This document shows positions 53,723-62,150 of a DNA stretch of 64,000 nucleotides, one piece after another. Made by a program: the position numbers and the translations under genes. Every line of letters starts with the position of its first letter. Position 1 is the first letter of the stretch. Origin of the DNA: Massilia sp. WG5 (GTDB lineage Bacteria; Pseudomonadota; Gammaproteobacteria; Burkholderiales; Burkholderiaceae_D); the NCBI RefSeq assembly GCF_001412595.2, contig NZ_CP012641.2, forward strand, positions 1-64,000. Reading direction: 5' to 3'. The notes under the pieces are model-generated. The model worked only from the letters and a program-made list of their open reading frames with translations, was not told the DNA's origin and made no database searches.

Positions 53723-54681
53723 CTAGGTGTCAAGTCTCGCGTGGTCATAAACGCGCTTAACGAAAAGGTCAGGTTTATTGCGCTGCCATTCCTTGAGCGC
53801 CTGGATCGGTGTTTTGATACCGATGGCACGTTGAGGAATGTGGTGGTTGTATAGCTTGAGGTAGTTGAGCAAAGTCGTCTCCAGGTCGGCCCTGCTGTCG
53901 AATCGGGTTTGCTGCAATAGCTCGTTGATGCGGCCGTTGAATCGCTCTACCATGCCATTGGATTGCGGGTGACGTGGCGGCGCCAGTCGATGCTCGATAG
54001 CCATGCTTGTGCAGGCTTTGTCGAACGCGTGCTCGCCGCTCGGCTTCTTGTCCTTCATGGCAAAGCGGTCGGTGAACTGCGAGCCGTTGACGGTCAAAAT
54101 TTTGGCGATTTTGATGGGTGAAGCCAGCTTCAGACGACGCAGGAAGTTGACACTGCTCTTGTCGGTCATGTCGCTGTAAATGTGCATGAACACCCAGCGG
54201 GTAGCGCGGACGATGGCCAAGAAGAGATAGCGCCGCGAAGTCTCGTCGGGCATCTGCGGCAAGTATTTGATGTCAATGTGAACAAAGCCTGGCTCGTAGT
54301 CCTTGAATGTCTTCTTTGGCGATATGGTTTCGCCTTCGGCCTTGGGAATGACGTCCTCCAGGCGAGACATGCCTTCGCGTTTGAGCAAGCGCGCCAGGCC
54401 CGCACGCGACGCATCAGTAACATAAAGCAGGTCGTCGAGCGGCAAGTACAGCGACTGGCGCAACGAGAGGACCACCGCTTCCTGGGGGCGCTCAGCGTTG
54501 TATGCAGCGTGTGAGCGCGATGCGAACGGTCTTGAACGTCATCGCGTTTTAGCCGTTTCGCGGCTGTAGCCCGAGAGATGTTGAAGACCTTGGCCGCTTC
54601 ACGATCGGATAATCCAGAGTCGTTGATTTCCTGTCGAATCTTTGGCGTGGTGCGGGCTTGGGGATGAATGCGTGTGCTCAT
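53723..54681 (-). pseudogene. IS481-family transposase, frameshifted
   Basis: The protein starts MSTRIHPQARTTPKIRQEIN (start about 54681) with helix-turn-helix SDREAAKVFNISRATAAKRLKR, continues to TLHTTLSAP, then must change frame at a run of five G (54484-54488) to resume as VVLSLRQSLYLPLDD. The catalytic core follows: DIKYLPQMP, LTVNGSQFTDRF and the Glu in HPQSNGMVERFNGRINE. The usual second-Asp position reads N (TVNGSQ), a further sign of decay. The end is VKRVYDHARLDT. A shorter relative of its last 45 residues lies at 27011. Programmed frameshifting is not usual in this family, so it is called broken. Confidence 0.8.
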
Positions 54682-54788
54682 GCATGAAGCGTACCTGACG
54701 GGCTGGAATTGGTGGCAGGACCGTGGTGGCAAACCAGCGATCACCTCGTCAAGCATGGCCTTCGCTCGAAACAAGGCCATGTTGCGGC

Positions 54789-54929
54789 CGCGAAAGCTCA
54801 GCGAGAACCGGAAGTAGAGCCACACTACATGACTGATGATCTCACGAGGGTAGCGGAAGCCGCGGTAAAGTCGAGTGTTTGCCATCCCCCATTTTAGGGA
54901 GCGGCGGAGGACTCCGGCAACTTGACAAT
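54789..54929 (-). mobile_element. IS6-family 5' fragment
   Basis: Reading leftward, a terminal repeat GCAACTTGACAAT (54917-54929) leads to a start codon at 54885 and the first about 33 codons of an IS6 transposase (LYRGFRYPREIISHVVWLYFRFSLSFR). It then breaks off and the IS481 element follows. It differs slightly from the three array copies (ANT for TGS near the start), so it is a separate, related element. Confidence 0.8.
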
Positions 54930-55071
54930 ATCTTCGGGTGCCGCAGTCTACCCGATCACGGCAACTGCTCAGCCAACGCGACAGAACCCGGAGAGCGAGG
55001 TCCGCGTAGACCTAATCGTACCGCACGGTGATCGCGGAGCCTTCCGCTACACGATCAACTACTTGGTCAAC

Positions 55072-55455
55072 TTACGCTGCCAGGGCGTAGCTGTTATCAC
55101 GAGCCGCTTCCTTTGGGATGACAGCAAGCGCCATGCCGAGGGCATCGAGTATGCCCATGATGGTAGCCATCTGCGTCTTCGTACCCGGCTTGAGGGACTT
55201 GTACGCGCCCTCGCGGGTAATGCCGGCCTCTGCTGCAATATTCGCCATCTTCTCTGCACGGGCGGCGGTCTTCAGTGCGGCCTTGAAATGCTCAGGGTCG
55301 CCCGACTGTGCAGCAAAGCTCAGGTATGCAGCGATTGACTCTTTGGTGTTTAGGAACTCGGCCGAGTCGAAGTCGCTGATGCCTTCGACACCTTCCAGAT
55401 CGTCCAGGCCTGGGACGCTTTCCAGTTCGGTCAGGGTAACGTTGTTCGCATTCAT
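55072..55455 (-). CDS. HigA-like antitoxin (helix-turn-helix)
   Basis: A 127-residue protein with an acidic N terminus (about residues 1-40) and a helix-turn-helix domain (MANIAAEAGITREGAYKSLKPGTKTQMATIMGILDALGMAL) of the kind found in type II antitoxins of the HigA/addiction-module-antidote group. It lies 3 bp downstream of the toxin gene, the toxin-first order typical of higBA. It should neutralise the toxin and repress the pair's promoter. Confidence 0.82.
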   Translation of the reverse strand: MNANNVTLTELESVPGLDDLEGVEGISDFDSAEFLNTKESIAAYLSFAAQSGDPEHFKAALKTAARAEKMANIAAEAGITREGAYKSLKPGTKTQMATIMGILDALGMALAVIPKEAARDNSYALAA

Positions 55456-55458
55456 GGC

Positions 55459-55872
55459 TTACTTCCTCTTCGATTTATTTGACTGACGAGCCTTCTCGGC
55501 CGCCTTTGCCGCCTTCTTCTCGTCCTCTTCCCGCTTCTTCTTAGCGGCAGCGTTTTGCTTCTTGATATCATCCAGCATTTTCTTTGCCTTCTTGATATCA
55601 GCTGTCTGCGTGCTCTTGTCGCCACCGCAAAGCAGCAGGACGATCGTAGTGCCGACGTTGATGAAATAGACGCGATAGCCTGGGCCATGGTCGACCCGCA
55701 GTTCGTACAGACCCGGTGCGCCTTCGACTGGGTGACAGTCGCCCAAATTGCCGCGCTCCAGACGCTCGATGCGATCGTTAATCGCCGCCTTGCCGACGTC
55801 ATCCCTCAGTTCTTTAAGCCAAGTTTTGAAGTCGTCTGTTTTCTTTACTTTGCGCGGTATTACGGTACTCAT
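55459..55872 (-). CDS. RelE/HigB-type toxin with lysine-rich tail
   Basis: A 137-residue protein starting at ATG 55872. Residues 1-100 fit the RelE/ParE-superfamily killer-protein group (FKTWLKELRDDVGKAAINDRIERLERGNLGDCHPVEG..LYELRVDHGPGYRVYF...LLLCGGDKSTQ..DIKKAKKM), probably an mRNA interferase. After residue 100 comes an unusual tail of about 35 residues rich in Lys, Ala and Glu (QNAAAKKKREEDEKKAAKAAEKARQ) predicted to be a charged helix. The tail is not part of the usual about 100-residue toxin. The gene is followed by its antitoxin. Confidence 0.82.
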   Translation of the reverse strand: MSTVIPRKVKKTDDFKTWLKELRDDVGKAAINDRIERLERGNLGDCHPVEGAPGLYELRVDHGPGYRVYFINVGTTIVLLLCGGDKSTQTADIKKAKKMLDDIKKQNAAAKKKREEDEKKAAKAAEKARQSNKSKRK

Positions 55873-55997
55873 TGTAATCTGTAGTTCACACAAGTCAATC
55901 GTGCCGACATCATAGCAACACTGTTGCCTTTGCGATACTGCAAAGGCATCGTCCTTATATCGTCTGGCTACGTCCGCGCTTGCCACTCGGTTGCCCA

Positions 55998-56160
55998 TGC
56001 CAGCTCATCGTCGGGTCAAGCTGGATGAGCAGCGAACCGCGTGTCTTCAACGCTTGGTTGTACGTCTTCCAGTTGGTCGTGCGGTACTTCTGTGGAGTTC
56101 GTTTCATCCGGCTCAGGCTACAGACCTACGCGTTCTTCGCTGGTCGGGCCCGATTTACGC
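55998..56160 (-). mobile_element. IS5-family end fragment
   Basis: About 160 bp strongly resembling the right end and 5' coding region of the IS5-type element at 59584-60622 (shared GTACGTCTTCCAGTTGGTCG and the terminal GATTTACGCAA). It contains only the first about 40 transposase codons, so it is a truncated older copy. The 56161-56378 gap beside it shows nothing recognisable. Confidence 0.75.
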
Positions 56161-56378
56161 AATAAGGCCAAGTAAAAGTGAATCTTTTACTGTACCTGTA
56201 AGGCATGCTTCGGCTGCCGATGATCGCAGAGAACGTGCCAGATAGCATCGCTGGAGCCATTCGCGCGATTCGACGCCGTAGCGTGCAATTGGTGTTGCGA
56301 TCCCGCACTAGCGCTATTAGGCCCGTTGCGTTCATGAAGCACAGCCTCGGTCAGCGTGCAGCTTACCTTGATGCTCCA

Positions 56379-58751
56379 TCAGCCATGCAGGTCATCGTTC
56401 AGCTCCATCGAACCCAGTCGGTATCCCATCGCCCGATAGCCACGCTGACGCTTGTCCCACATTCGTAATAGCGCTGGGTGGCCGGTGTCCACGAAATCGA
56501 CGATTTGAATGTCAGTCTTGCTTGCATGCTCCCGGTGCAGACGTCCGGCATACTGCTGCAGCGTGCCCTTCCAGGAGACTGGCATTGCCAGCACCAGCGT
56601 ATCAAGCGGTGGGTGATCGAAGCCTTCACCTACGAGTTTTCCGGTCGCCAACAAGATGCGAGGCGCGTCGGGCGGCAACGCGTCCAGTTCAGCGATGAGT
56701 GCAGCACGCTGCTTCTTCGACATTCGGCCGTGTAGCATGAATAGCGCGGTCAATGGATTAGCGAGGGCAGCTGCAATTGCTTCGAGGTGCTCCGTCCGTT
56801 CAGTCAGCACAAGCACTTTGCGGCCCTGCTCGTACGCATCTTTGACTTCAGCCACGATGGCCTCGGTCCGGGCTGGATCGTTGGCGAGATGCCGGAACAC
56901 GTCCTGGATGCCTGTATCGGTCGGCAGTTCGATCCGCGTGACGTGTGATCGAGGCAGCACCTTCAGATCGTGGGGCGCGCCGGGCGGTTGGGCTGCAGTG
57001 TGTCGGATCGGCCCGCACTGCATGAAGATGATTGGCTGCTGACCATCGCGCCGAATCGGCGTCGCCGTCAGGCCCAGCACATATTTCGCCTTGGTCCGCT
57101 TCAGGATGGCGTCGAAGGATACGGCGCCGACGTGGTGGCACTCGTCCACGATCACGTGACCGTAGTTCTCGACCAGCGGATTCACCTCGCCTTGCCGGGA
57201 TACCGACTGCATCACTGCGATATCGATCTTCCCGGTGGATTTGGACTTGCCGCCACCGATGGTGCCAACCACGCCGTTGACCGCGCCCAGAAAGGCCTGC
57301 AGGCGTTCCTGCCACTGCTTGAGCAACTCGGTCCGATGTACCAGCACGAGCGTATTTACTCCTCGGCGGGCGATCATCGCGGCGGCAGTAACCGTCTTGC
57401 CAAAGGCCGTTGGGGCACATAGGACGCCGGTGTCGTGGTAAAGCAGCCGCGACACGGCTGCCTCCTGATCCAGCCGCAAGGTACCGAGGAACGAGATATC
57501 AATCGGCTCACCGCCAAAGCGTTCGTCGCGCAGGTCGCAGGTGATGCCATTGTCGCGCAACAGCTCCAGCGCGGCATCGAGGCAGCCACGAGGCAGGGCA
57601 ATATGCTGCGGGTAGTTCTCAGCGTTGCCGATGACGCGAGGCTTGTCCCACACCGACATGCGCATGGCCTGTGCCTTGTAAAACTCGGGGTTCTGAAAAG
57701 CGGCCAGACGGATCAGCCGGTTCGCCAGCGTCTGCGGCAATTGCGCCTTTTCGAAGTAAATGAGGTTGGCCAGCGTCACCGTTAGCGATCCGGGCATGGG
57801 CCCGGTCAGCAGCTTGGTCGACGTATTCTCTCGCTTCCACGGCATGACCATGTCTTCATCGTCGATAAAGGTAACGTCCAGCGGATGTACGCCGTCCGTG
57901 GCCCTGAGGATTGTCGCGTCTATGTCATGAGCAGCCATCGGCTGGATCGACGCCAGGAACGCCCATTGATCCGGGTGCGGGTGGAGTTCGACATCGACGA
58001 ATATGCTGTAGCCCCTTTCCCGCGGCAACTTCTGTAGCGGCAAGGCGATCAGATTGCCGAAGCCACCTTTGGGCATCGTGTCCTGGTTCGGAAACAGGCG
58101 GTCATAGGATGCAAGCTTCAGTTGCCGGGTCCGAGAGCAGGTATGGCTGATGATGGCAGTGCCCAAGCGTCGGGCATCACGGGCGGAAACGCGGCTGGCA
58201 AAGAAAACCCAAGCGTGCGCCCCGTTGCCGGATCGCGAAATTTCCAGCGCAGCGGGAACACCGAGCTCTTTACACGATTGCATGAAAGCCCGGGCATCGT
58301 CGCGCCAATCGGCTTCGTCAAAGTCGGCCGCCAGGAAATAGCAGGTGTCATCCTCTAGCAGCGGATACACCCCGACTGTGTGCTTGCCGGCTAAATGGTC
58401 ATAGATCACCGCATCGGACAGCGGGATCAACAGGCGGTTGGTGCAATCTCCACATTTGATGCGCGGCTTCTCGCAGATTCCGGCGCGCCACTCGTTGGCG
58501 CAAGCGGGAGCGTAGCCTGACTTGCCCGTAGTTTTACCTTCCCAGCGGATCGGGAAGACGTCCGTGCGCCCGCGAAACAGGCGCCTGAATAGCATCACCT
58601 TCTCAGCGGTGGAAAACCGTGACGATTCCGGCTCCCGCGCTACACGAACGGCCGGTTGAGGTGGCCGCCATTCTATGTCGTGGGCTTCGAGCAGCGCGAT
58701 CAGACGGGCGTTTTCGGCCTGAAGGGCCGCAATGGCAGACTGGTCAGTCAT
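56379..58751 (-). CDS. Archaeo-eukaryotic primase (TOTE-type) fused to SF2 helicase
   Basis: A 790-residue two-part protein. Residues 84-103 hold a four-cysteine cluster (C84, C93, C100, C103) and residues about 110-260 an AEP-primase-like domain with the catalytic acidic pair in AADFDE (143-146) and the SGNGAHAW motif (174-181). The C-terminal half is a superfamily 2 helicase: Walker A APTAFGKT (about 445), DECHH (about 535), LTATPIRRD, and a C-terminal RecA lobe with LLATGKLVGEGFDHP and QYAGRLHREH. This combination is annotated as the primase/helicase of TOTE conflict systems, thought to act in element conflict or DNA repair. It overlaps the upstream gene by 8 bp. No nuclease is encoded alongside. 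Confidence 0.78.
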   Translation of the reverse strand: MTDQSAIAALQAENARLIALLEAHDIEWRPPQPAVRVAREPESSRFSTAEKVMLFRRLFRGRTDVFPIRWEGKTTGKSGYAPACANEWRAGICEKPRIKCGDCTNRLLIPLSDAVIYDHLAGKHTVGVYPLLEDDTCYFLAADFDEADWRDDARAFMQSCKELGVPAALEISRSGNGAHAWVFFASRVSARDARRLGTAIISHTCSRTRQLKLASYDRLFPNQDTMPKGGFGNLIALPLQKLPRERGYSIFVDVELHPHPDQWAFLASIQPMAAHDIDATILRATDGVHPLDVTFIDDEDMVMPWKRENTSTKLLTGPMPGSLTVTLANLIYFEKAQLPQTLANRLIRLAAFQNPEFYKAQAMRMSVWDKPRVIGNAENYPQHIALPRGCLDAALELLRDNGITCDLRDERFGGEPIDISFLGTLRLDQEAAVSRLLYHDTGVLCAPTAFGKTVTAAAMIARRGVNTLVLVHRTELLKQWQERLQAFLGAVNGVVGTIGGGKSKSTGKIDIAVMQSVSRQGEVNPLVENYGHVIVDECHHVGAVSFDAILKRTKAKYVLGLTATPIRRDGQQPIIFMQCGPIRHTAAQPPGAPHDLKVLPRSHVTRIELPTDTGIQDVFRHLANDPARTEAIVAEVKDAYEQGRKVLVLTERTEHLEAIAAALANPLTALFMLHGRMSKKQRAALIAELDALPPDAPRILLATGKLVGEGFDHPPLDTLVLAMPVSWKGTLQQYAGRLHREHASKTDIQIVDFVDTGHPALLRMWDKRQRGYRAMGYRLGSMELNDDLHG

Positions 58752-59295
58752 CGAACCCGTGCTCAGACAGCAATTCGTCCATCTCGTCGCCGACGCCGTA
58801 ACCGAAGTTATGGCTGATGCGTCGAACCTCTTTCAGGCGCTCCAAAAGAGATAATCGCGCCGCGTCAGGCAAGGCGACAATGGTTTTCAATGCCTGCCCG
58901 AACATTCGCACGAGCGCATCAAAATATCCATCGTCCTGCAGACCAACATCGTTGCCGAACCCGGCCCCCCTCTCGCAGTAGAAAACGATCAGTTCCGCAA
59001 GCCCGTCAGGTTGACCAACCGCCTTCTTGTAGTCCGCAATTGCCTTCTTGGCTTTGGCGACCGAAGTGTCCTGGTTCTTGGACATATCCGGCCACAGCCA
59101 ACGATCAATAGTAGCCTTGTACGATTTCAACATATGGTCGCCAAGCGCCAAGCGAGTGTGCAGGAAAGTCTGATTGTCCTTGCTGGCCGTGTACAGGCCA
59201 TGTACCAGCTCGATCAAGCCGCCGCGGTCATAGTCAGCCAGCTTCGCTTTTACGTCGCGCCAGGAAAGGGAGAGCTTCTTCTTTTCAATACTCAT
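58744..59295 (-). CDS. Conserved hypothetical protein, DUF6155-like
   Basis: A 183-residue helical protein starting at ATG 59295, with a family-like opening LSWRDVKAKLADYDRGGLIELVHGLYTASKDNQTFLH and IDRWLWPD, and no membrane segment or known catalytic motif. It resembles DUF6155-type proteins of unknown function. Its stop lies 8 bp inside the start of the primase-helicase gene, so the two are translated together and the small protein is a likely partner. The 288 bp upstream (59296-59583) contain no recognisable gene, and the operon promoter would be there. Confidence 0.6.
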   Translation of the reverse strand: MSIEKKKLSLSWRDVKAKLADYDRGGLIELVHGLYTASKDNQTFLHTRLALGDHMLKSYKATIDRWLWPDMSKNQDTSVAKAKKAIADYKKAVGQPDGLAELIVFYCERGAGFGNDVGLQDDGYFDALVRMFGQALKTIVALPDAARLSLLERLKEVRRISHNFGYGVGDEMDELLSEHGFDD

Positions 59296-59583
59296 CACTA
59301 AGACCAACCGGGCTTTTCGTTCTGCAAGGGTTCAAGCGATACACACATCACGCTCGGGCATCGGCAAATCTGGACAGGCTGAGTTGGCGGAAAGCGCGGC
59401 TGCCAGAATTTTTCTTCATAATGTCCCTCTGGCCATTGTAATCGCCTACCGGCCGGATCAGATGCGCAGTGCAAAAGACGGAAAATTCCTCGGTGCGGTG
59501 TCGTGAATTCATCAGGCTTATTGTGCAAGATGACGGTGTGACGCGTTGGCGCTGATCTGTTCGAAAGGAATGAAGAGGCTTTA

Positions 59584-60622
59584 ATGTTGCGTAAATCGAG
59601 CGAAGGCCGAGCTAACGCCATTTGTAGTTCGTTTTATAACACTGGGACCGTAATCGGAGTACCCAGCCGAGTGAACCGGTTCAGCACGGCAGCCCGCACT
59701 TGTAACTCGGCAACCTGACGGTCAAAGTCGCGCGCTATGACACGCTCGCCCAGCAGCTTGAAGCAGCGCATCTTGGTTTCAACAAGGCTGCGCCGGTGGT
59801 AGCCGCTCCATCTCTTCCATATTGCCCGTCCCAGCCTTTTTGTCGTCCGCAGGATGTCGTTACGTGCATCGGCACCGCAGCGGTTTGCCTTCCAGGGCTT
59901 GGCGTTCTTACGGGTCGGGATAATGGCATGCGCGGCGCGCAACGCGATGGCTTCATGACAGTCCTTCGTATCGTAAGCGCCGTCGCCGCTGACGCTGGCA
60001 ATCTTCTCGTCAGCAGGAATCTGGCCCAGCAGCGCTGGCAGGACAGGTGCGTCGCCGACACTGTTGTCGGTGACCTCCATGGCCCGGATCTCGAGCGTGG
60101 ACGCGTCGATCCCGAGATGCACCTTGCGCTACTGGCGGCGGTACTCTGCACCATGCTTCTTCGTCTTCCATTCGCCTTCGCCCAGCATCTTGATACCCGT
60201 GCTGTCCACCAGCAGATGCAAGCCTGTCGTGGTCGGCACGGCGCCAATGGCAACCTGCAGCGTCTTTTGCCGACGGCTCACCGTGCTGTAGTCCGGCGCC
60301 GGCCAGTCGAGCCCAGCCAGGTGCAGCAGGCTTTGCGTCATCCCCATGGCCTGGCGTAGTGGTAAATTGAACAGGCACTTGATGCTCAGGCAGAACTGGA
60401 TCGCCTCGTCGCTGAACGTCTGGCTGCGCCCGCGCTTGCCGCTCGGCTGGCTGTGCCAAGTCATCGCCGGATCGAGCCAGATGAGCAGCGAACCGCGTGA
60501 CTTCAACGCTTCGTTGTACGTCTTCCAGTTGGTCGTGCGGTACTTCTGTGGAGCTGGTTTCATCCTGCTCAGGCTACCAGACCTACGCCTTCTACGCTGG
60601 CCGAGCCTGATTTACGCAACAT
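59584..60622 (-). mobile_element. IS5-family insertion sequence
   Basis: Inverted ends ATGTTGCGTAAATC (59584-59597) and GATTTACGCAACAT (60609-60622) enclose a single transposase gene on the minus strand, about 1,039 bp in all, as for IS5/IS903-type elements. Its right end abuts the IS1111-type element within 2 bp. A shorter end fragment of the same family is at 55998-56160. Confidence 0.85.
59634..60563 (-). pseudogene. IS5-family transposase with in-frame TAG
   Basis: A transposase of about 309 codons. The DDE core is visible: VDSTGIKMLGEGEWK, then SGDGAYDTKD, then VETKMRCFKLLGERV. The frame is interrupted once by TAG at 60129-60131, where the family expects Trp (EYRRQ-W-RKVHLGID), a single TGG to TAG change. 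Everything before and after is in frame and well conserved, so the mutation is probably recent and the element depends on another copy or on suppression. Confidence 0.82.
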
Positions 60623-60639
60623 ACATGGACGCATCCTGG

Positions 60640-60909
60640 TTTGCCAGGTTTTCGATTCTGTGATGTGCAATGAGGTAGATTGCAGCCATACATCCGGACT
60701 TTGTTTGAGACGGTGCCTCTGTCCCTGATGGAATTTGCTGACCAGCTCCTGATCAAAGCCACGAGCTTAACGCTCCTTGTTGCGTGCAGGGTTTGCCGGT
60801 CCCGGTCTGACCTGTCTTGCCATCACATCTTCAATCGCCTGAGCAATCGGTGGAAGGATCCTTGCCAATCCTCCTTGAAATCGGTTGAGAAGTAACCTGG
60901 CCGTGTCGA
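60640..60909 (-). ncRNA. Candidate bridge RNA region of the IS1111-type element
   Basis: IS110-family recombinases use a structured bridge RNA encoded in the long noncoding end. In the IS1111 group this end follows the transposase gene, which here is 60640-60909. A CCTGG-TTTG-CCAGG stem-loop lies at 60635-60648. No sequence-level fold was computed and the guide loops were not identified, so this is a positional inference. Confidence 0.3.
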
Positions 60910-61950
60910 TTACGTGCCTGCGGCAGTAGGGACGTAATCGGCACGGAACCGCCTTTCGTCATACATGAGAAGTGCCCATACCCGACGCGCGTTCTTGTTG
61001 GCCAACGCGACAGTGGCGACATTCTTGTTTCGTCGCGACAGCAAGTGCCCGAGCCAACTTGTGGCAGTCTCCACCTTGTGCTCGGCATGTCGGAGCACGG
61101 CACGTGCCCCATGAATCAGCAGCGCGCGTAGGTAGCCGTCGCCCCGCTTGCTGATACCGAGTAAGACCTGCTTGCCTCCGCTCGAGTGCTGCCTGGGCAC
61201 CAGGCCCATCCAGGCAGCCAACTGTCGACCATTCTTGAAGCAGCGTGCATCGCCAATTGAAGCCACTAGTGCAGTTGCGGTAATCGGTCCAATTCCTGGA
61301 ATCTCGGCCAGTCGGCGGCTGGTTTGATTGTGCGCGTGCCAGAGCCCGATCTCTTTTTCCAGCTCACGAACCTGCAGGTCCAACTGCTTTAGATTCTCGG
61401 CAAGCCGCTGCAGCAAAGTGCAGAAGCTGCCGGGTAACTGTCCGGTAGACTCATCAGAGAGCAATCCCAACCGAGGGCCGAGATTGCACAGTCCCTTCGG
61501 GATAACGATCCCGAATTCGGCCAGCAGGCCCCGAATCTGGTTGGCCTGGGCAGTTCTCGCCTTAACGAAGCCTTGTCGTGCGCGGTGGATTGCCAGCAAC
61601 GCCTGCTGCTGTTCTGTCTTGATCGCCACGAAACGCATATTGGGCCGAGTAACTGCCTCACAGATGGCTTCAGCGTCGGCCGCATCGTTTTTGTTTGTCT
61701 TTACATAGGGCTTGACGAACTGCGGAGCCATCAGCTTGACGGTGTGTCCCATTTCGCTCAGCTTGCGCGCCCAGTAGTGGGCGCTGCCGCAAGCTTCCAT
61801 ACCAATGAGGCACGGCTCGAGCTTCACAAAAAACGTCAGCATCTCAGTGCGCCTGAGTTGTCTGCGCAGGCAGGGCTTACCGTGAAGATCGACACCATGT
61901 ACTTGGAACACTGCCTTTGCCAGATCAATGCCGCATGCACTCAGCTTCAT
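60910..61950 (-). CDS. IS110/IS1111-type transposase
   Basis: A 346-residue recombinase from the ATG at 61950 (GGAAAGGAGC upstream). The N-terminal RuvC-like DEDD domain shows CGIDLAKAVFQVHG, MEACGSAHYWARKL and KNDAADAEAICEA. The C-terminal transposase_20 domain shows IPGIGPITATALVASIG and LVPRQHSSGGKQVLLGISKRGD, including the serine thought to attack DNA. No defects are visible. A longer frame to 62001 begins in the element's end and is not favoured. Confidence 0.9.
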   Translation of the reverse strand: MKLSACGIDLAKAVFQVHGVDLHGKPCLRRQLRRTEMLTFFVKLEPCLIGMEACGSAHYWARKLSEMGHTVKLMAPQFVKPYVKTNKNDAADAEAICEAVTRPNMRFVAIKTEQQQALLAIHRARQGFVKARTAQANQIRGLLAEFGIVIPKGLCNLGPRLGLLSDESTGQLPGSFCTLLQRLAENLKQLDLQVRELEKEIGLWHAHNQTSRRLAEIPGIGPITATALVASIGDARCFKNGRQLAAWMGLVPRQHSSGGKQVLLGISKRGDGYLRALLIHGARAVLRHAEHKVETATSWLGHLLSRRNKNVATVALANKNARRVWALLMYDERRFRADYVPTAAGT

Positions 61951-62032
61951 TTTGGACGCTCCTTTCCGGTTGTGGATACCTCTACACATCCACTTTGGCA
62001 TATCAATGCCGTGTCAGGAAGGATGCGTCCAT

Positions 62033-62150
62033 TCCATTAAAGCCATGTATAGCCATTATCTTGCAAAGCCCTCGGATCGAATGCTCTTTGCGAGCATCTC
62101 AAATGAAGGCGTACATTACCCGTACATCTTATTAAGGTACGCAGCGGTGA
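62033..62150 (-). pseudogene. IS3-family orfB 5' remnant
   Basis: Reading leftward, the sequence next to the IS30 element gives MYAFI, a stop, then DARKEHSIRGLCKIMAIHGF. This is the degenerate start of an IS3 OrfB (YAFI..H..EFSI..MCR). The IS1111-type element interrupts it on the left and IS30 separates it from the orfA part at 63367-63480. Confidence 0.55.

Larger units (their letters stand above)
60625..62032 (-). mobile_element. IS110-family (IS1111-type) insertion sequence
   Basis: The inverted repeats ATGGACGCATCCT (60625-60637) and AGGATGCGTCCAT (62020-62032) are exact 13-mers bounding a DEDD transposase gene. IS1111-group elements are distinguished within IS110 by such repeats and by a long noncoding stretch after the transposase, seen here as 285 bp at 60625-60909. 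The element lies inside an IS3 remnant on the right and abuts the IS5 element on the left. Confidence 0.8.

Noticed and set aside
54922..55338. A 138-codon plus-strand frame left of the toxin-antitoxin pair
   Set aside because: It is mostly antisense to the antitoxin gene, and its first 50 codons resemble nothing I recognise.
59298..59621. A 107-codon minus-strand frame upstream of the DUF6155-like gene
   Set aside because: It overlaps the IS5 left end, has unusual composition and no recognised motif. More likely this is the operon's promoter region.
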